Positions 1 through 11,049 of a stretch of 64,000 nucleotides of DNA are shown here, one piece after another. The notes beneath the pieces are model-generated. The model made no database searches. It was not told the origin of the DNA and was given only the letters and a program-made list of their open reading frames with translations. The DNA comes from Centrapalus pauciflorus (Eukaryota > Streptophyta > Magnoliopsida > Asterales > Asteraceae), in NCBI GenBank assembly GCA_020465985.1, contig JAANYP010004261.1, positions 75,001 through 139,000 on the forward strand. Reading direction: 5' to 3'. How positions within the stretch are numbered: the first letter of the stretch is position 1; every line of letters begins with the position of its first letter. The position numbers and the translations under genes were made by a program.

Positions 1-509
1 AATTTTAAATAAAGAGGAACAAATAAAAATTTTGGTGGCAAATGTGTAAAAGATTGAACTAGCAAATAAATATAAACCAAAAATGAGAACTTAAAGCTCA
101 TTTTATCACCAAAACACACTCAAACCTCCTGCTCCCTTCTCCTTCTATACGGCTTCTCCAAAATTCATCAAAGGGTCATCAAATCTTGCAACAAAAATCA
201 GAAATCGAAGCCAAAAAAATTATCAATAAGGATCAAGCAACAATCTACAAGATTATTAAGGTAACTCCATATTCAAAATGTTCAATTTGGTCCAAAATGA
301 AGCCACGGCTTCTGGGTTCTTGATGAACAAAAAGTCAGCTTTAAATTCATAAAATGAAGCCTAAATTAGTGTTGAAAGTTAAGATTTAAAAGCATGCATG
401 TTATAATTATGAATTTAAGTGAAGTGTGTGCTTGTGTATCGTGTATATTGGTCTGCATTAAGGGGATACGAAAGGCATTTGGCCTTCGGCCTTCGGCCAT
501 GATTCGATG
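1..509 (+). repeat. Partial 5' LTR of gypsy A
   Basis: Nearly the same sequence recurs at 36706-37190, including the CT-rich stretch, the long A-rich stretch and the ccttcggcc motif. Here that motif is expanded by one unit at 480-497, and a 10-bp piece present at 37145-37160 is missing. The match stops at 509, after gattcgatg, where coding sequence for the end of RT begins directly. No promoter element is clear in this piece. The 62-aa ORF at 394-582 is an LTR artefact. Confidence 0.88.
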
Positions 510-1936
510 CATACTGAAATCCGAAGTTTCCTGGGATTGGCGGGTTACTACCGTCGATTCATTAAAGACTTCTCTAAATTAGTCGTGCCTCTTACTTCTC
601 TTACTCGCAAGAACATTCCTTTTATGTGGGAAGAAGCTCAAGAGACAGCGTTCCAAACATTAAAGCAGAAACTCACTGAAGCACCTATTCTAGCCTTACT
701 AGAAGGCAATGAAGACTTTGTGGTCTTCAGCGATGTTTCATATCAAGGCCTCAGATGTGTATTGATGCAAAGAGGCCGAGTCATAGCATATGCTTCTCGC
801 CAACTCAAGGATCATGAAAAGAGTCAGCCGACTCATGATCTTGAACTTGCTGCTGTGACTTTTGCACTAAAAACATGGCGTCATTATCTCTACGGCACCA
901 AACGCCAGTTATATACAGATCACAAGAGTCTTAAATATATTTTCAGCGAGAAGGAGCTCAACATGCGCCAACGACGCTCCATGAAACTCATCAAAGACTA
1001 TGAGTGTGAAATTCTGTATCACCTGGCAAAGCGAGTGTGGTCGTCGATGCATTGAGTCGAAATTCTTATTCCGCGAAATGCCTCTATACTCTGACTCATA
1101 TTCCGTTCTCATCTACTCTGATCGATGAAATTCTTGTTGCTCAAGCTGAAGCCCTAAAAGAGGAAAACCTCAACTCTGAGGACATGAAAGGGCAATTCCA
1201 GTTCTTAGTAGACAGCCCTCGCGGCTTAAAACTCTTTAATAATCGCATCTGGGAATATTTGGAGATATACGACAAAAGATTCTCTCAGAAGCTTATTGCT
1301 CGAACTTTTCTGTACATCCTGGCAGCACCAAGATGCCAACGATCTAAAAGCTGAGTATTGGTGGCCTGGTATGAAAAGAGACGTGGGCCAACATGTCGAG
1401 AATTGCGTCACATGTAGATTAGTTAAAGCGGAGCATCAGCAGCCTCACGGCAGTCTTCAGCCTTTACCGATCCCCGAATGGAAGTTCGATCATATCACAA
1501 TGGACTTTGTGACAAAACTTCCTACTACGCGAAGACAACACAATGCAATATGGGTCATAGTAGATCGTTTAACCAAAGTCGCTCATTTCATTCCGATTCG
1601 CGAGAACTACTCATTGGAGAAGCTGGCTAAGTTGTATATAGACGAGATCGTTACTCGACACGGAGTGCCACTGTCAATCGTTTCAGATCGCGATAGTCGA
1701 TTTACTTCAAGGTTCTGGACTACATTACAAGAAGGTTTAGGCACCAAGATCAGAATGAGCACGACATATCATCCGCAGCCTGATGGCCAAAGCGAGTGCA
1801 CGATCGTTACACTTGAAGACATGTTGCGGGCTTGTGTTCTTGAGTTTAGCGGTAATTGGGACGACTACTTGTCTCTAGCAGAGTTTTCTTACAACAACAG
1901 CTACCACTCATCTATCGAAGCCGCACCTTTTGAAGC
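510..1936 (+). pseudogene. Gypsy A pol fragment: RT end, RNase H, integrase core
   Basis: The reading begins at the RT connection motif RSFLGLAGYYRRFIKDF. RNase H follows, with FSDVS, DLELAAV and YTDHKSL holding the acidic residues. After a frameshift near 1022-1037 comes the VVDALSR motif. The integrase zinc finger is scrambled by at least one more frameshift (about 1250-1335). From 1296 the integrase core reads openly: CVTCRLVKAEHQQP, then TMDFV, VSDRDSRF and DGQSE, which are the D, D, E catalytic positions. Reading ends at SIEAAPFEA, where the copia LTR interrupts; it resumes at 35918. Gag, protease and the RT palm are absent, so this copy cannot encode its own reverse transcription. Confidence 0.9.
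1932..1936. repeat. 5-bp TSD (gaagc) of the copia element, left copy
   Basis: The bases gaagc precede the copia 5' LTR, which begins TGTTAGG at 1937. The same five bases follow the 3' LTR at 35913-35917. Removing the insertion restores the integrase reading frame of gypsy A (PFEALYG). Confidence 0.93.
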
Positions 1937-2333
1937 TGTTAGGAAATATTCTAAGTATGTCAAGCTGTTAGTTAGATTTCTCAAACTGTTAGTAGTAATT
2001 CTGTGTAATTACAAAGTTCAAGCTGCTAGTTCAACAAGTTCAAGCTGCTAGTTCAAAAGTTCAAGCTGCAAGAGTTAAAAGTTCAAGCTACTCAACAGAT
2101 TAACAACAGAAAGTGCTGAAATTCAGGAAGTGATATATTTCAAGATTTGAATATCTTCCAAGCATATCTACTACCAGAGAAATCAGAGTTCTTCAAGAAA
2201 ACAAAATCAGAAGGCTATATATATAGATAGACTAGGTCTTTCTATTGTAAGTCTGTACGTGCAAGTTCTGTACTCGTGTGCTTCTTTGTAACTTCTTTCT
2301 GATAAAGTTTCTCAAGCCTCTAAGGTTGTAAAA
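1937..2333 (+). repeat. Copia 5' LTR, first part (promoter side)
   Basis: Matches the start of the 3' LTR (35270 onward) with a few substitutions. It contains three to four head-to-tail units of about 20 bp built on gttcaagctgctagttcaa (about 2014-2095) and a TATA-like run ctatatatatag at 2214-2225. The LTR is cut after gttgtaaaa by gypsy B and resumes at 25577. Confidence 0.92.
2214..2226 (+). promoter_or_regulatory. TATA-like box in copia 5' LTR
   Basis: The run ctatatatatag lies about 277 bp into the LTR and is repeated at the equivalent place in the 3' LTR (about 35550). Position and sequence fit a plant TATA box for element transcription. Gypsy B now separates it from the rest of the element. 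No transcript evidence is available. Confidence 0.5.
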
Positions 2334-4537
2334 TGTGACACTCTTGCCACAATAACCACCATTTACAATACACCCATGATTGATCACCAAACATATGAAT
2401 ACATAATGATCTAAATACTTAATAAAAGTGCGGAAGCATAAAAGTACATAAATTAAAATAATACAAGTTCGTCAAACACCCTACGGTGCTACAATGTTAC
2501 ATGTCTAAGTCTACATACTCAAAAGTATTACATCATCCCATATTTATTACAACAATATTCCCATAGATCTGTTACCAAGATAAACAGTAGATATCTTCAA
2601 TCACTTCAACAAACGACTTAGCTAGAAGGTCCCGCAGCAGATTTCCCTTTTCCTGTAAAAATGCAACAACTGAGGGGTAAGCGAATGCTTAGTGAATACC
2701 AAATGATTTTATACATTCATCAAATCCTTATGATGCCACCCAGAGTAACCGCGGTAACACATACCGTATACTCCACACGTACTCAAAGTACGCAAACCCG
2801 AGCCGCAGCTCCTTCGAGTTGACACTCGGCATAAGGAAAACCAACCATCTGAGGCAGACATAACATCGGGGATGACTTACTGTCTATCCTGACCACAGAG
2901 GTGTCAAACTCTTGGTCATATAGCACAGTATCATTAGAGTACAGATGCGACCACGCAGGTCCATCGATAGGATGCACAACAAATGAACGGACATGCAACA
3001 AATATGAATGTGCATCAACATTTACACAAGTTAGTAGAGTGCCAAACGATAATGAAAGAACATGCCTCAGCAGGGAAAGCAAACATAAAGCAGATGTAGA
3101 CATGTTAAAATCAAAGGTACTCACAGTGGGTGCGTTAGTTAATATCAGTTAATTTTATTTCTCCTCGGGCTTTCAACCGGATCACAAAGTGCTGTGGGTT
3201 AAACAACACCACAAGGGACCTGTTACATTTCCATATGGAAAACATATCACATACGTGTTCGTGCATCAGTTTGTACAATTATAAGTGTTACAACAATTGG
3301 AACCGACATACGGAACTCACGTTTAAATCTTATCATTTGAGGTGTTATTATTCCCAATTAACCCTCCTTTATTTACCTTAATATGCTACAAAAAGTATCT
3401 CAAAAGCGTGTTTAATTGTCCATAAATTCGGGTCTTTATAAACCCATCCGAATTACACATGTACTGCAGACGACTCGCCGAGTCGGTCTAGGTGACTCGA
3501 CGAGTCGAGGTCCGAATTACGGATCCTTGACCGGATTTCGGATCCATCCGAATAAAGTTGACCCATCCGAATTCGGTTCTTATTCGTTTTCAGTCCAATC
3601 TAAGTTAGGGTCTCATCCGAATTCGGGTCCAAACCGGATTCGGATCCAACACCTATGAACTTTATAAGATTTTATGCAAGTGTTCTTGGTGACTCGCCGA
3701 GTCACCCATGCGACTCGCCGAGTCGACCATCAGTTGTGCATTTCGTGACCTACCGGTTTTACTTAAAAATTTCCAATTTCGATTTCTAGCCACATGCAAC
3801 TGAAAGTAAGGTTATATAAACTTATATTGAATGTTTCTACAACACTTTCCCCATCAATAACATTCTTAATTCGTCCAAAAATGACCAAAAATGGAAATTT
3901 TTCTCAAGAACACTAAAGTTCATAAAAACTCAGATTTCTTCCCGTTTAGGACGTTCCAACGGTTGATTCTTGTTTCTGAGGCTTCAGTAATCTTCCAAGA
4001 ATGATTTCCAACTACTATAACAAACATGCATTACAAATTTTCAGATTTAAAAATCCGAATTTTTCTTCTTTATTCTTCAAAATAAAACCTCAAACTCGAA
4101 ATTATGTTCTTACCTTGATTCAGGTTGTTTTCTTGTTAATTTCCAGCTTGGATTCACGATTTTTGTTCCACAATATCAAATTCTAGCAGAAATTTTAGAG
4201 AGAGAGATGGAGAGTTTCTTGTGAGTTCAAATGGTGAAATGAAAAATGAAAGACACCAAAAGTCTTTTATTCCAAAGTTTCGACTATTGACACTTTTAGC
4301 CCCTCAACTTATCCGGTTCAATTAAATACTGCTTTTCATAATAACTTTCATCACTAACATTCATAATTCATCATACTTAATAACTAAAAGTTGAAATCCT
4401 CAAATTTCTTAATTTCTTAAAATAGTAACCAATTTTTAAATATCCGAATACATAATCATTTTTCATAATCCAACTTAATTATACAAAAATTCATCTAATA
4501 ATCCCAATTACAATAAATTGAATCCGAGGATGTTACA
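2334..4537 (-). repeat. Gypsy B 3' LTR (left on the plus strand)
   Basis: Near-identical to 23369-25576 apart from scattered substitutions and short indels. It contains four copies of the palindrome GACTCGnCGAGTC (about 3471, 3495, 3692 and 3711) and several tccgaattcgg and ggattcggatcc motifs between about 3480 and 3650. Several short ORFs (for example 2783-3124, 2901-3152 and 3416-3658) recur in the other LTR copy and have no coding features. Confidence 0.93.
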
Positions 4538-4556
4538 GTATGGGCTCCACCACGCT
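4538..4556 (-). other. Polypurine tract of gypsy B
   Basis: Read on the minus strand, agcgtggtggagcccatac lies directly before the LTR start TGTAACATCC. Gypsy A has almost the same sequence directly before its own 3' LTR (36531-36549), which supports the call as the plus-strand priming site of this clade. Confidence 0.7.
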
Positions 4557-4574
4557 AAAACTTCGTCCTCGAAG

Positions 4575-5218
4575 TTATTTGGATCTAAACAGTTGTGGAT
4601 ATTTCTTCAACATATCTGCCTTTGTCTCCCAAGTGTGATTTGCTCCTTTATGATGCTTCCAGCGTACAAGCACCATCTCTATCTCCTTGCTTCTTAATTT
4701 CTTCATTTTAGTATCCAACACACACTCTGGCTCTTCGACACATCGGAGCCTTTCATCGACTTGGAGCTCAGTATGATCTGCCCAGTCCTCGTTGCCAGTA
4801 GTGAATGACTTCCTAAGGTTTCCCACATGGAACACCGGGTGTATGCCCGACATTTCTTCAGGCAACTCTAAATGGTAAGACTGGTTTCCAACTTTTTCTA
4901 TTATCCTGAATGGTCCAACGAATCTCGGAGCCAACTTTCCTCTCTTCACGAAACGAGTAACACCTCTCATAGGTGATACTTTCAGATATACCCAATCATT
5001 CACATCAAAACTGATTGGTTTGTGCCTCCTGTCGTAATAACTCTTCTAACGATCCTGGGCCGCTTTGATATTCTGTCTAATCAGCTGTATCTTCTCGTTT
5101 GTCTCCTGTAACAATGCTGGCCCAGCAATCGGTGTTTCTCCAGTTTCTCTCCAACAGGTAGGAGTCCTACACCTTCTCCCATACAATGCCTCAAACGGCG
5201 CCTTCTTTATCGTGGCGT
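4575..5218 (-). pseudogene. Gypsy B integrase C-terminal part and chromodomain
   Basis: This is the downstream part of the integrase gene whose upstream part lies at 19339-20363. Next to the insertion point the translation reads HATIKKAPFEALYGRR, followed by a zone with one in-frame stop near 5047. An open stretch of 142 codons (5003-4575) follows, with the GPFRIIEKVG and HPVFHVGNLRKSF motifs. It ends in a chromodomain-like segment (VLVRWKHHKGANHTWETKADM) typical of plant chromoviruses. In those elements the chromodomain directs integration toward particular chromatin (family knowledge). It ends about 37 bp before the 3' LTR. Confidence 0.9.
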
Positions 5219-5223
5219 GATAA
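5219..5223. repeat. 5-bp TSD (gataa) of Athila element C, left copy
   Basis: gataa lies before the LTR start TGATGCGAG at 5224 and again after the LTR end GATCA at 19334-19338. Joining the flanks restores the gypsy B integrase codons for NNSYHATIK. Confidence 0.93.
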
Positions 5224-6297
5224 TGATGCGAGTGTCGTTAACCCGTCAAAAATACCACTAAATACCTTAAAAGCTAGGGTAAGTAGGGATCGTATCCACA
5301 GAGAGCGAGAGGTTAATTGCACGTACTCGAGCGACTAGCATTGTAATTTAAGTAATTTGAAAATATTAATTGGTTTGTAAAAGTAATTACTTGATTTATA
5401 AAATTAACTACTTACGTGATTTGTAAAAAGAAAACTTAATGAAATTGTTTGATTAAATAAAATACGAAGATAACCATTCCCGGATTCCACACTTAACTTT
5501 GTATTTAATTTATAAAAACGATGTAAAGATTACATAGACATAATCTTTGTTATAATTATTATTAGATTCGTTACGTGATCTTGGGCATAGCGTGTGACAC
5601 GTTTGATTACTCGTCTTAATTAAATAAATAACTCGGCACGAATAATAAAATATCAACGAACTATCTTGCGAAACGCAACAAAACAAATAACAATCATTCG
5701 TTTACAATCTAAATATAAATAATAAAACCATGCAAACATAAAGTAATCGTTCGTAAAATTAAACACTTAGCGTTGTGCTTCCTCCGAGAATGATTATGTG
5801 AGATTAGCCGGACATTGTTCGTGTAACGCTCAAGAGTTGTGTGTCCATCTTCGTAGCTTGACTCGTGTGCTCTTCGTACTTGTGTTCGCTCAAACGGGGT
5901 CCTTTTCCTTGGCTTTCTTCTTCAAAAAACGATCTTTTCTTTTAACCTCTGACTTTGTATTTATAAGAAAAGCTGGAAAAACCCTAAAAACGGCTGAACA
6001 TTATTTTAATGGGTTGGGCGCAGCCGTAGGCGCAGGCCTGCCCCCCCCCTGCGCCTGTCTGTGAAAATCCGTATTTTTGTGAATTAATTTCTTCTGCTGA
6101 GCACTTGGTCTGGGCGCAGGGCTGTGCCCCTCTCTGCGCCTGGCTCTGAAAATTTGTCCTTTTTTTTGCCAATTTAAACTGGATTTTCTTTACCTGTACA
6201 AGCACATAATTTATTCAATAGTAGCACATCTACGATATTTTCTTTCTAAAATCAACTCTTTTATATCTAATAAACACGGTAAATTATAACCCGATCA
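5224..6297 (-). repeat. Element C 3' LTR
   Basis: Matches 18252-19333 closely. Differences seen include single substitutions, an 11-bp stretch present here near 5463 and absent from the other copy, and a C tract of 9 here (6041-6049) against 26 in the other copy. The TATAAATAC box is retained as ttataaatac on the minus strand near 5960. GC-rich palindromic blocks lie at about 6015-6056 and 6110-6140. Confidence 0.93.
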
Positions 6298-6313
6298 AAC
6301 TTCCCCAACTTAA
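6298..6313 (-). other. Polypurine tract of element C
   Basis: On the minus strand ttaagttggggaagtt lies directly before the LTR start TGATCGGG. The core AAGTTGGGGAA recurs at 9471-9488 and 12040-12058 ahead of the two env-position ORFs. Confidence 0.75.
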
Positions 6314-7169
6314 CCCTTGATCGTCCCGAGCAAGCAACGAAAATCAGACTTTTAAAACATCGGGTTTATCAAGCATGAAAGACATAATCAACTTATTTAA
6401 ACAAACACCAGCCTTCGTAAACACAAGTAAATCCAAAGACACGAATTTAATTACTTTCAGATATATCGTGACGTCTCTCGGATAATTGTTCAAAAATTCC
6501 TCACCACTATTATCCTTTTAGCTCAAGGTTATAGAATTGAATTCACGTGGGTCACTGGACCATCTTTTTCCTCAACGCATGATTAAAGCTATGGATTTTT
6601 CTTTTCTTTTTGGTCTTTTTCATGCAATATCTATGTTTTTCATTTCAAGTTCACGTGACTTTCTAGATGATTCATGTAACAGGATTTGGGTCAGCCACTC
6701 CCAGACCAGTTGGCCTTAGGGGACTAGGCATGATGGTACCCTTCAGACTTAATCTCCTGAATCAACTAGGCCACACTTGAATTGAGGCTTATATTCGTGT
6801 TCGCTTCCTCCCCCTTATTGCATGAATAAATAGCGGCTATTGAAACTTCTGTTATCTATCGCTTGCTACAACATAATATATCCTACTTCAAATTCGGTTC
6901 ACTTCCTTGATTTTAAGTGTTTATGACTCTCTGTGTTATATTTAAACTCATATAATTATATCTTTTTACTTGAAACCGACCTAACTAACATCATCATATT
7001 TAAGTCGCAAGCTCAACAATAAGGATTTATAGGGCAACTTGATCGGATCATTTTACAGCCTACTTCTCACACAACCTTTCTTAAAAGAAACACATTTATT
7101 TAGTAATGAAAAATGCATGCGAAAATAATAAGTCATCCTACTTAAAGAAAAAGGAACGGGAGAACCTGA
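6314..7169. other. Non-coding stretch of element C between ORF 2 and the PPT
   Basis: About 850 bp with no credible ORF. It is moderately AT-rich, with no repeat that I can see shared with other parts of the window. It is probably the 3' untranslated part of the second env-position transcript. Confidence 0.5.
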
Positions 7170-8663
7170 CTACTGTGGTGGTGGTGGCGGTCCAAAGATG
7201 CCGGCAAAGAATTCCCCAAAGGGATTCTGATCTTCTTGCATGAGTGGTGCAGGCGGGTATGTGTTCGCGGGATGCACCACGCCATCTCCTCGTGTCGTGG
7301 GTGGGACCCGACCATAGGCTGGGAAGTATTGAGGTGTTCGCTCCTCAATGTTCAGCCTCTCAAAGTTCTGCCACTGATAATCCTCGTATTGTTGGTGTGG
7401 CAACCCGGTGCTATAGTTCATATGGTCTCTCACCGTGTCAGTGTATGCCCAGTGTTGCTAGTTGTAGAAGGCATTCTGAAATGCCGACGTGCGCACACCT
7501 GTTTAGATATCATCAATACGGCTCGTTTGGGTTTCCAATTCGTGTTGGAACTCATCCATCCTCCCAACTACATCCTCTTGGAAGCTACCCAAACGCAGGT
7601 TCATTGCGTCCAATCGTGCAATCACCTGAGACATATCATTGGCTCCTCCCGCTGCGTGTACTCTCTCTGCCTGATGTTGGTGGTAAGCTTCTGCTTCCTC
7701 TACGTCGTACAGCTCTCGGTGCGTCTTCCCTGTGTCTGAGTCGAAAATTTCAAACCCTTAATCTGTTTGGCGTAAGGTGATGCTTTGTATCATAGCTGAT
7801 GTGATGACGGCGCCGGAGACTCCCCTTGGAACAGAGATGGGAGAGATCGCTGCTTGAGCCCTCAAAAATTCTTATATGACCCATCCGTGAGGAATTATCT
7901 TCCTCTCTCTTGTGTCATACATCGACCAAAGGTCGTTCATTACAATCCAAGCAAAGGAAAGGCTTGGCTCTCCTGTCATCAACGCGTAAAGAATGGTTAC
8001 CTCCTTGTGCCGAATCTTTGTCAAATCACTATCCCTTGGAAGCACATTGTTGGTAGCAATCTTGTGCAATACTTTCGCCATGGGGCTAAGATCACGCCTG
8101 GCGTATGTCGTATACCCTGCCGCGACATTGTAGTCAATCTTCTATATCTCCGCCAACTGTGTAGTCCATTCGCCCTCCCATGTCCTATCCGTGAATGCTA
8201 GTTGTGCATCCGTCTTATACTCATAGTTGAAAACCCGTGCTTCGTCCTCTCCGACACCGATATCAACTCCAAAAATTTCTCTCAAAGCTTGTGCATTCAT
8301 CGGGAATTCATGTCCATTTACACGCCCTATTAGTGTAAAATCACCTCTAAACCGTCCTTCCTCTCTCCTCAATGTTGACATCCACTCCACGACCTCATCG
8401 TGATAAATATGCTCCCTACCTAGGTCTAATACCGCTTCCCATCCTAAACGGTCAAAACACCTTACTACCCCGTAGTTCTCATATTCATCTTTCTTCACTC
8501 TCTTTTCTACTAAGACCTTGCCCGAGAATTTCTTCGTCATGAATAATTGTCGTCGTATGTTGGCCGGGTGCTGTGACAGATAGAAGTCCGGGTTCCATTC
8601 TACCCTTGGTTGGGTAGAGGAACTGGCGCCTTCTCCCACACGTTGTCTTGTTCGGCGAGGCAT
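7170..8663 (-). pseudogene. Env-position ORF, copy 2 (Athila, putative plant transposon protein domain)
   Basis: One frame of about 498 codons runs from ATG at 8663 to TAA at 7170 and is interrupted by about five in-frame stops, the first at 8142-8144. The start is chosen because a splice-acceptor-like attgcag directly precedes it; a TTG two codons upstream is not needed. N-terminal half: YGVVRCFDRLGW, EWMSTLRREEG and GRVNGHEFPMNAQALREIFG. Middle: PMAKVLHKIATNNVLPR and ILYALMTGEPSLSFAWIV. C-terminal third: a likely coiled coil (about 7500-7640) and a Pro-rich tail. No signal peptide or membrane segment is visible, so env in the strict sense is unsupported. The domain resembles the putative plant transposon protein family common in Athila elements (from memory). 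It is paralogous to the ORF at 9747-11049. Confidence 0.75.
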
Positions 8664-9140
8664 CTGCAATTACGATGATTTAAGTATATATATAATTGCA
8701 AAATTCTCAAGTCGTTCTAATTTCACAATAAGGAATCATAACTTATAATTTGTGCAATAATCACATCATATGTAACATAAAGATGCATAACGTATTCATA
8801 TTAAGCTAAACATATTGTCACATTTAACAATTTAAGCAAATTGCACACAATAGCAACGAACTTTCGAAAATTGACTAACATGCCTTTTTTTCTTAATTGT
8901 AACCATGATTTCACTTAATACCCTACTTTACATCATAAAAGCACTAAGACTATCCTTTTTAATTGGCCATGCAAAAAGTCAATTTAAAAGTCAAAATCAA
9001 CCTCAAAACTCCATTAAAGCTTAGTTATTCTAAAAATGGTGGAAAGTTCATACATTGCTTTTGATGAAAATGGAAGAGGACCCCAACTTGAGTTGAAAAC
9101 TCAAGTGTTTTGCCAAATCTTGCGTAATGTGAATATCTAC
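8664..9140 (-). other. Predicted 5'-leader intron before env-position ORF copy 2
   Basis: On the minus strand a donor-like caag|gtagat at 9140 and an acceptor attgcag ending at 8664 frame 477 bp of U-rich sequence without ORFs. The acceptor abuts the ATG. The same arrangement precedes copy 1. Splicing is inferred from sequence only. Confidence 0.5.
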
Positions 9141-9285
9141 CTTGATTTCAAGTGATTTTTGTAGGCAAAATGGGTTTTTAGTGTGAACATATGTGACGGA
9201 GATGAAGAAACTGTAAAGGGGGCGCAAGGGTGCTCTTGGTAGGGTTTTATAAAAATTTTTTCTATTTAAAATGGGGTAAAAATGG

Positions 9286-9327
9286 GCAGGCGCACCCCTG
9301 GGCGCAGGCCTGCGCCGGCGGCTGCGC
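9286..9327. repeat. GC-rich palindromic block upstream of ORF copy 2
   Basis: Contains the perfect 16-bp palindrome GGCGCAGGCCTGCGCC (9301-9316) in otherwise AT-rich DNA. The same palindrome is in the 5' LTR at 19045-19060, and its 14-bp core is at 11866-11879 upstream of ORF copy 1. TATA-like AT-rich sequence follows on the minus strand (about 9240-9275). Confidence 0.8.
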
Positions 9328-9470
9328 TTGGGGGGCCTGTTCGGTTCAAAAAAATTTTGTTTTTTCAGTTGGTTGGGTGCATGCTTGGCTTGATAATTTA
9401 CGTTTTTCTCAATAAAAACTTAGGATTTACAAGCATTTTTCCTAACTTCTTAACACATTTTTATGTTTCC

Positions 9471-9488
9471 CCTTCCCCAACTTAAAAG
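9471..9488 (-). other. Internal PPT-like box upstream of ORF copy 2
   Basis: Minus-strand cttttaagttggggaagg shares AAGTTGGGGAA with the true PPT at 6298-6313. It lies about 160 bp before the GC palindrome, an order like PPT then U3 in the real LTR. Confidence 0.55.
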
Positions 9489-9746
9489 ATTGTGTCGTCC
9501 TCGACACTAAGAGAGCTGATGAATAGGTACATGAGGCGAGTAATATGTGGATAACAAAATTATTGTACGTAATAGTCCTAATAGTCATGGCAAGAACATG
9601 TTACGACGTCCCACAATCTTCGGTGCCAACATAAACACCGATCACGTACTTGTTTATGGCCCATGGCCAATTACACAACCAAATTGTAAATTGTTTAAGT
9701 ATCAAGAGTTATTGGTTGTTAGCAGAAACATGCGGAAGAACTTTTG

Positions 9747-11049
9747 TCAATACTCATCAGGAGATGTCATGTGCGAGGTACGTGCGGAGGTGGTGTGGGA
9801 ACTTCGGCGGCCGACAACCCGCTCAAGCTCTTCCATCCTATAGTGGAGGCTAGAGAGCCAGCAGGAGTGAGCTCCCACCGAAATCCCGTGGACGTTGAAG
9901 TCATGCTTGAGCTTGTCAACCTCCATAAGAACCGCTTTGTTCTTCGCAAGTAGTCCCTCGACTGCGTCTTTGATCGTCGTAAGTCGTGCCTCCAAAACAT
10001 CCTTCTCTGACGGGTGTGACTGTGACGGTCCTCCTTCATCGTTACGCTCCTCGACAAGCCTTGCTTTTCCCTTATCCAGAGTGTTGTCATACACATAAAA
10101 AGAACGAGCTGCAGGAATGATGGAAACTATGCCATGAGTTGGGTCCCGAATCAGATAAGTGCCCGAAACTTGTTCAAACATTAATCCAGTCATGGTATGC
10201 CTAGTGAACCACACATCATTTGGCCCTAACAACCGTGGGCTAGCTCCCTCAGAAATGACTCCCATGTTAATAAACAACTCACTTAGCATACGACCATAGG
10301 GGATTTCCATCTGTGTTTTTGAGAAAGTCGCTTCCCATATGGTTTGCATCATTATATATGCGAGAGAGATGGCGGGTTTACCAGTGATCAATGCGTGAAT
10401 GAGTATCACCTCTCGTGTCCTGACAGCGGTGGTGTTAGAAGATCGTGGTAAGATGTTGAAAACAATAATTTTCCAAAGCACCTTTGCCCATGGCCGTAGA
10501 TCACCTCGGTAGTACTTAGAGTAAACCCGGGCTTGCTCAATAGTGAGGTTGAACACCTCTGTTAGTTTCTTAGCCCATCCCTCAGAATGTCGTAATACGC
10601 CACTTGACAAATCTTGTTCGGTCCAAAATTCTCTTGCTACCGGTATCTCAGTATCGAAGTCAAAATAGTCACATAGCTCAGTCCTAGAAACTATCACTTC
10701 CTTCCCATTAACACGCCCCCGAAGTTCAAAGTCATGCTCTACGTCACCCTCCCTACGAATGAGAGATCTCATCCACTCATGAATTTCAGACTCGTGAACA
10801 TAAGGTGTCTCAATTCTTAATGCACCCGACCACCCTATGCGATCAAAACTTTCTATATATAATTCCGAAGTTTTTAAAGTCAGATTCTTTCAATGTCTTC
10901 TCGATGTAAAAGTGGGTGGGTGGTTCTGAGACGGGTGGTGATGGTGGAGGTGAAGGATATTCTATGTTAATCGGAATAGGCATGTGAACGCGCATCCGTG
11001 GGGTTCGGGTCACGCGTCGGCGAGAACTCCCTGAAAATTGTTGTGACAT
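9747..11049 (-). pseudogene. Env-position ORF, copy 1 (Athila, putative plant transposon protein domain)
   Basis: Starts at ATG 11049, directly after a gcatag acceptor-like site. The first ~66 codons hold an Arg-rich then Pro-rich stretch (PSPPPSPPVSEPP) and end in a single frameshift near 10845-10860. The remaining 341-plus codons are open to 9747. Shared with copy 2: FDRIGW, EWMRSLIRREGD, GRVNGKEV, PWAKVLWKIIVFNILPR and ILIHALITGKPAISLAYI. The C-terminal part has a predicted coiled coil (LEARLTTIKDAVEGLLAKNKAVL region). No signal peptide or membrane helix is evident. Only one frameshift breaks it, so it is better preserved than copy 2. Function is unknown; the domain is known only from plant LTR elements, as far as I recall. 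Confidence 0.75.

Noticed and set aside
2783..3658. ORFs in gypsy B LTRs (repeated at 23819-24697)
   Set aside because: Present on both strands of an LTR, with no start context, motif or frame conservation beyond the copy itself.
7236..7780. Plus-strand ORFs of 167 and 178 aa
   Set aside because: Antisense shadows of env-position ORF copy 2. The minus frame aligns with copy 1 and these do not.
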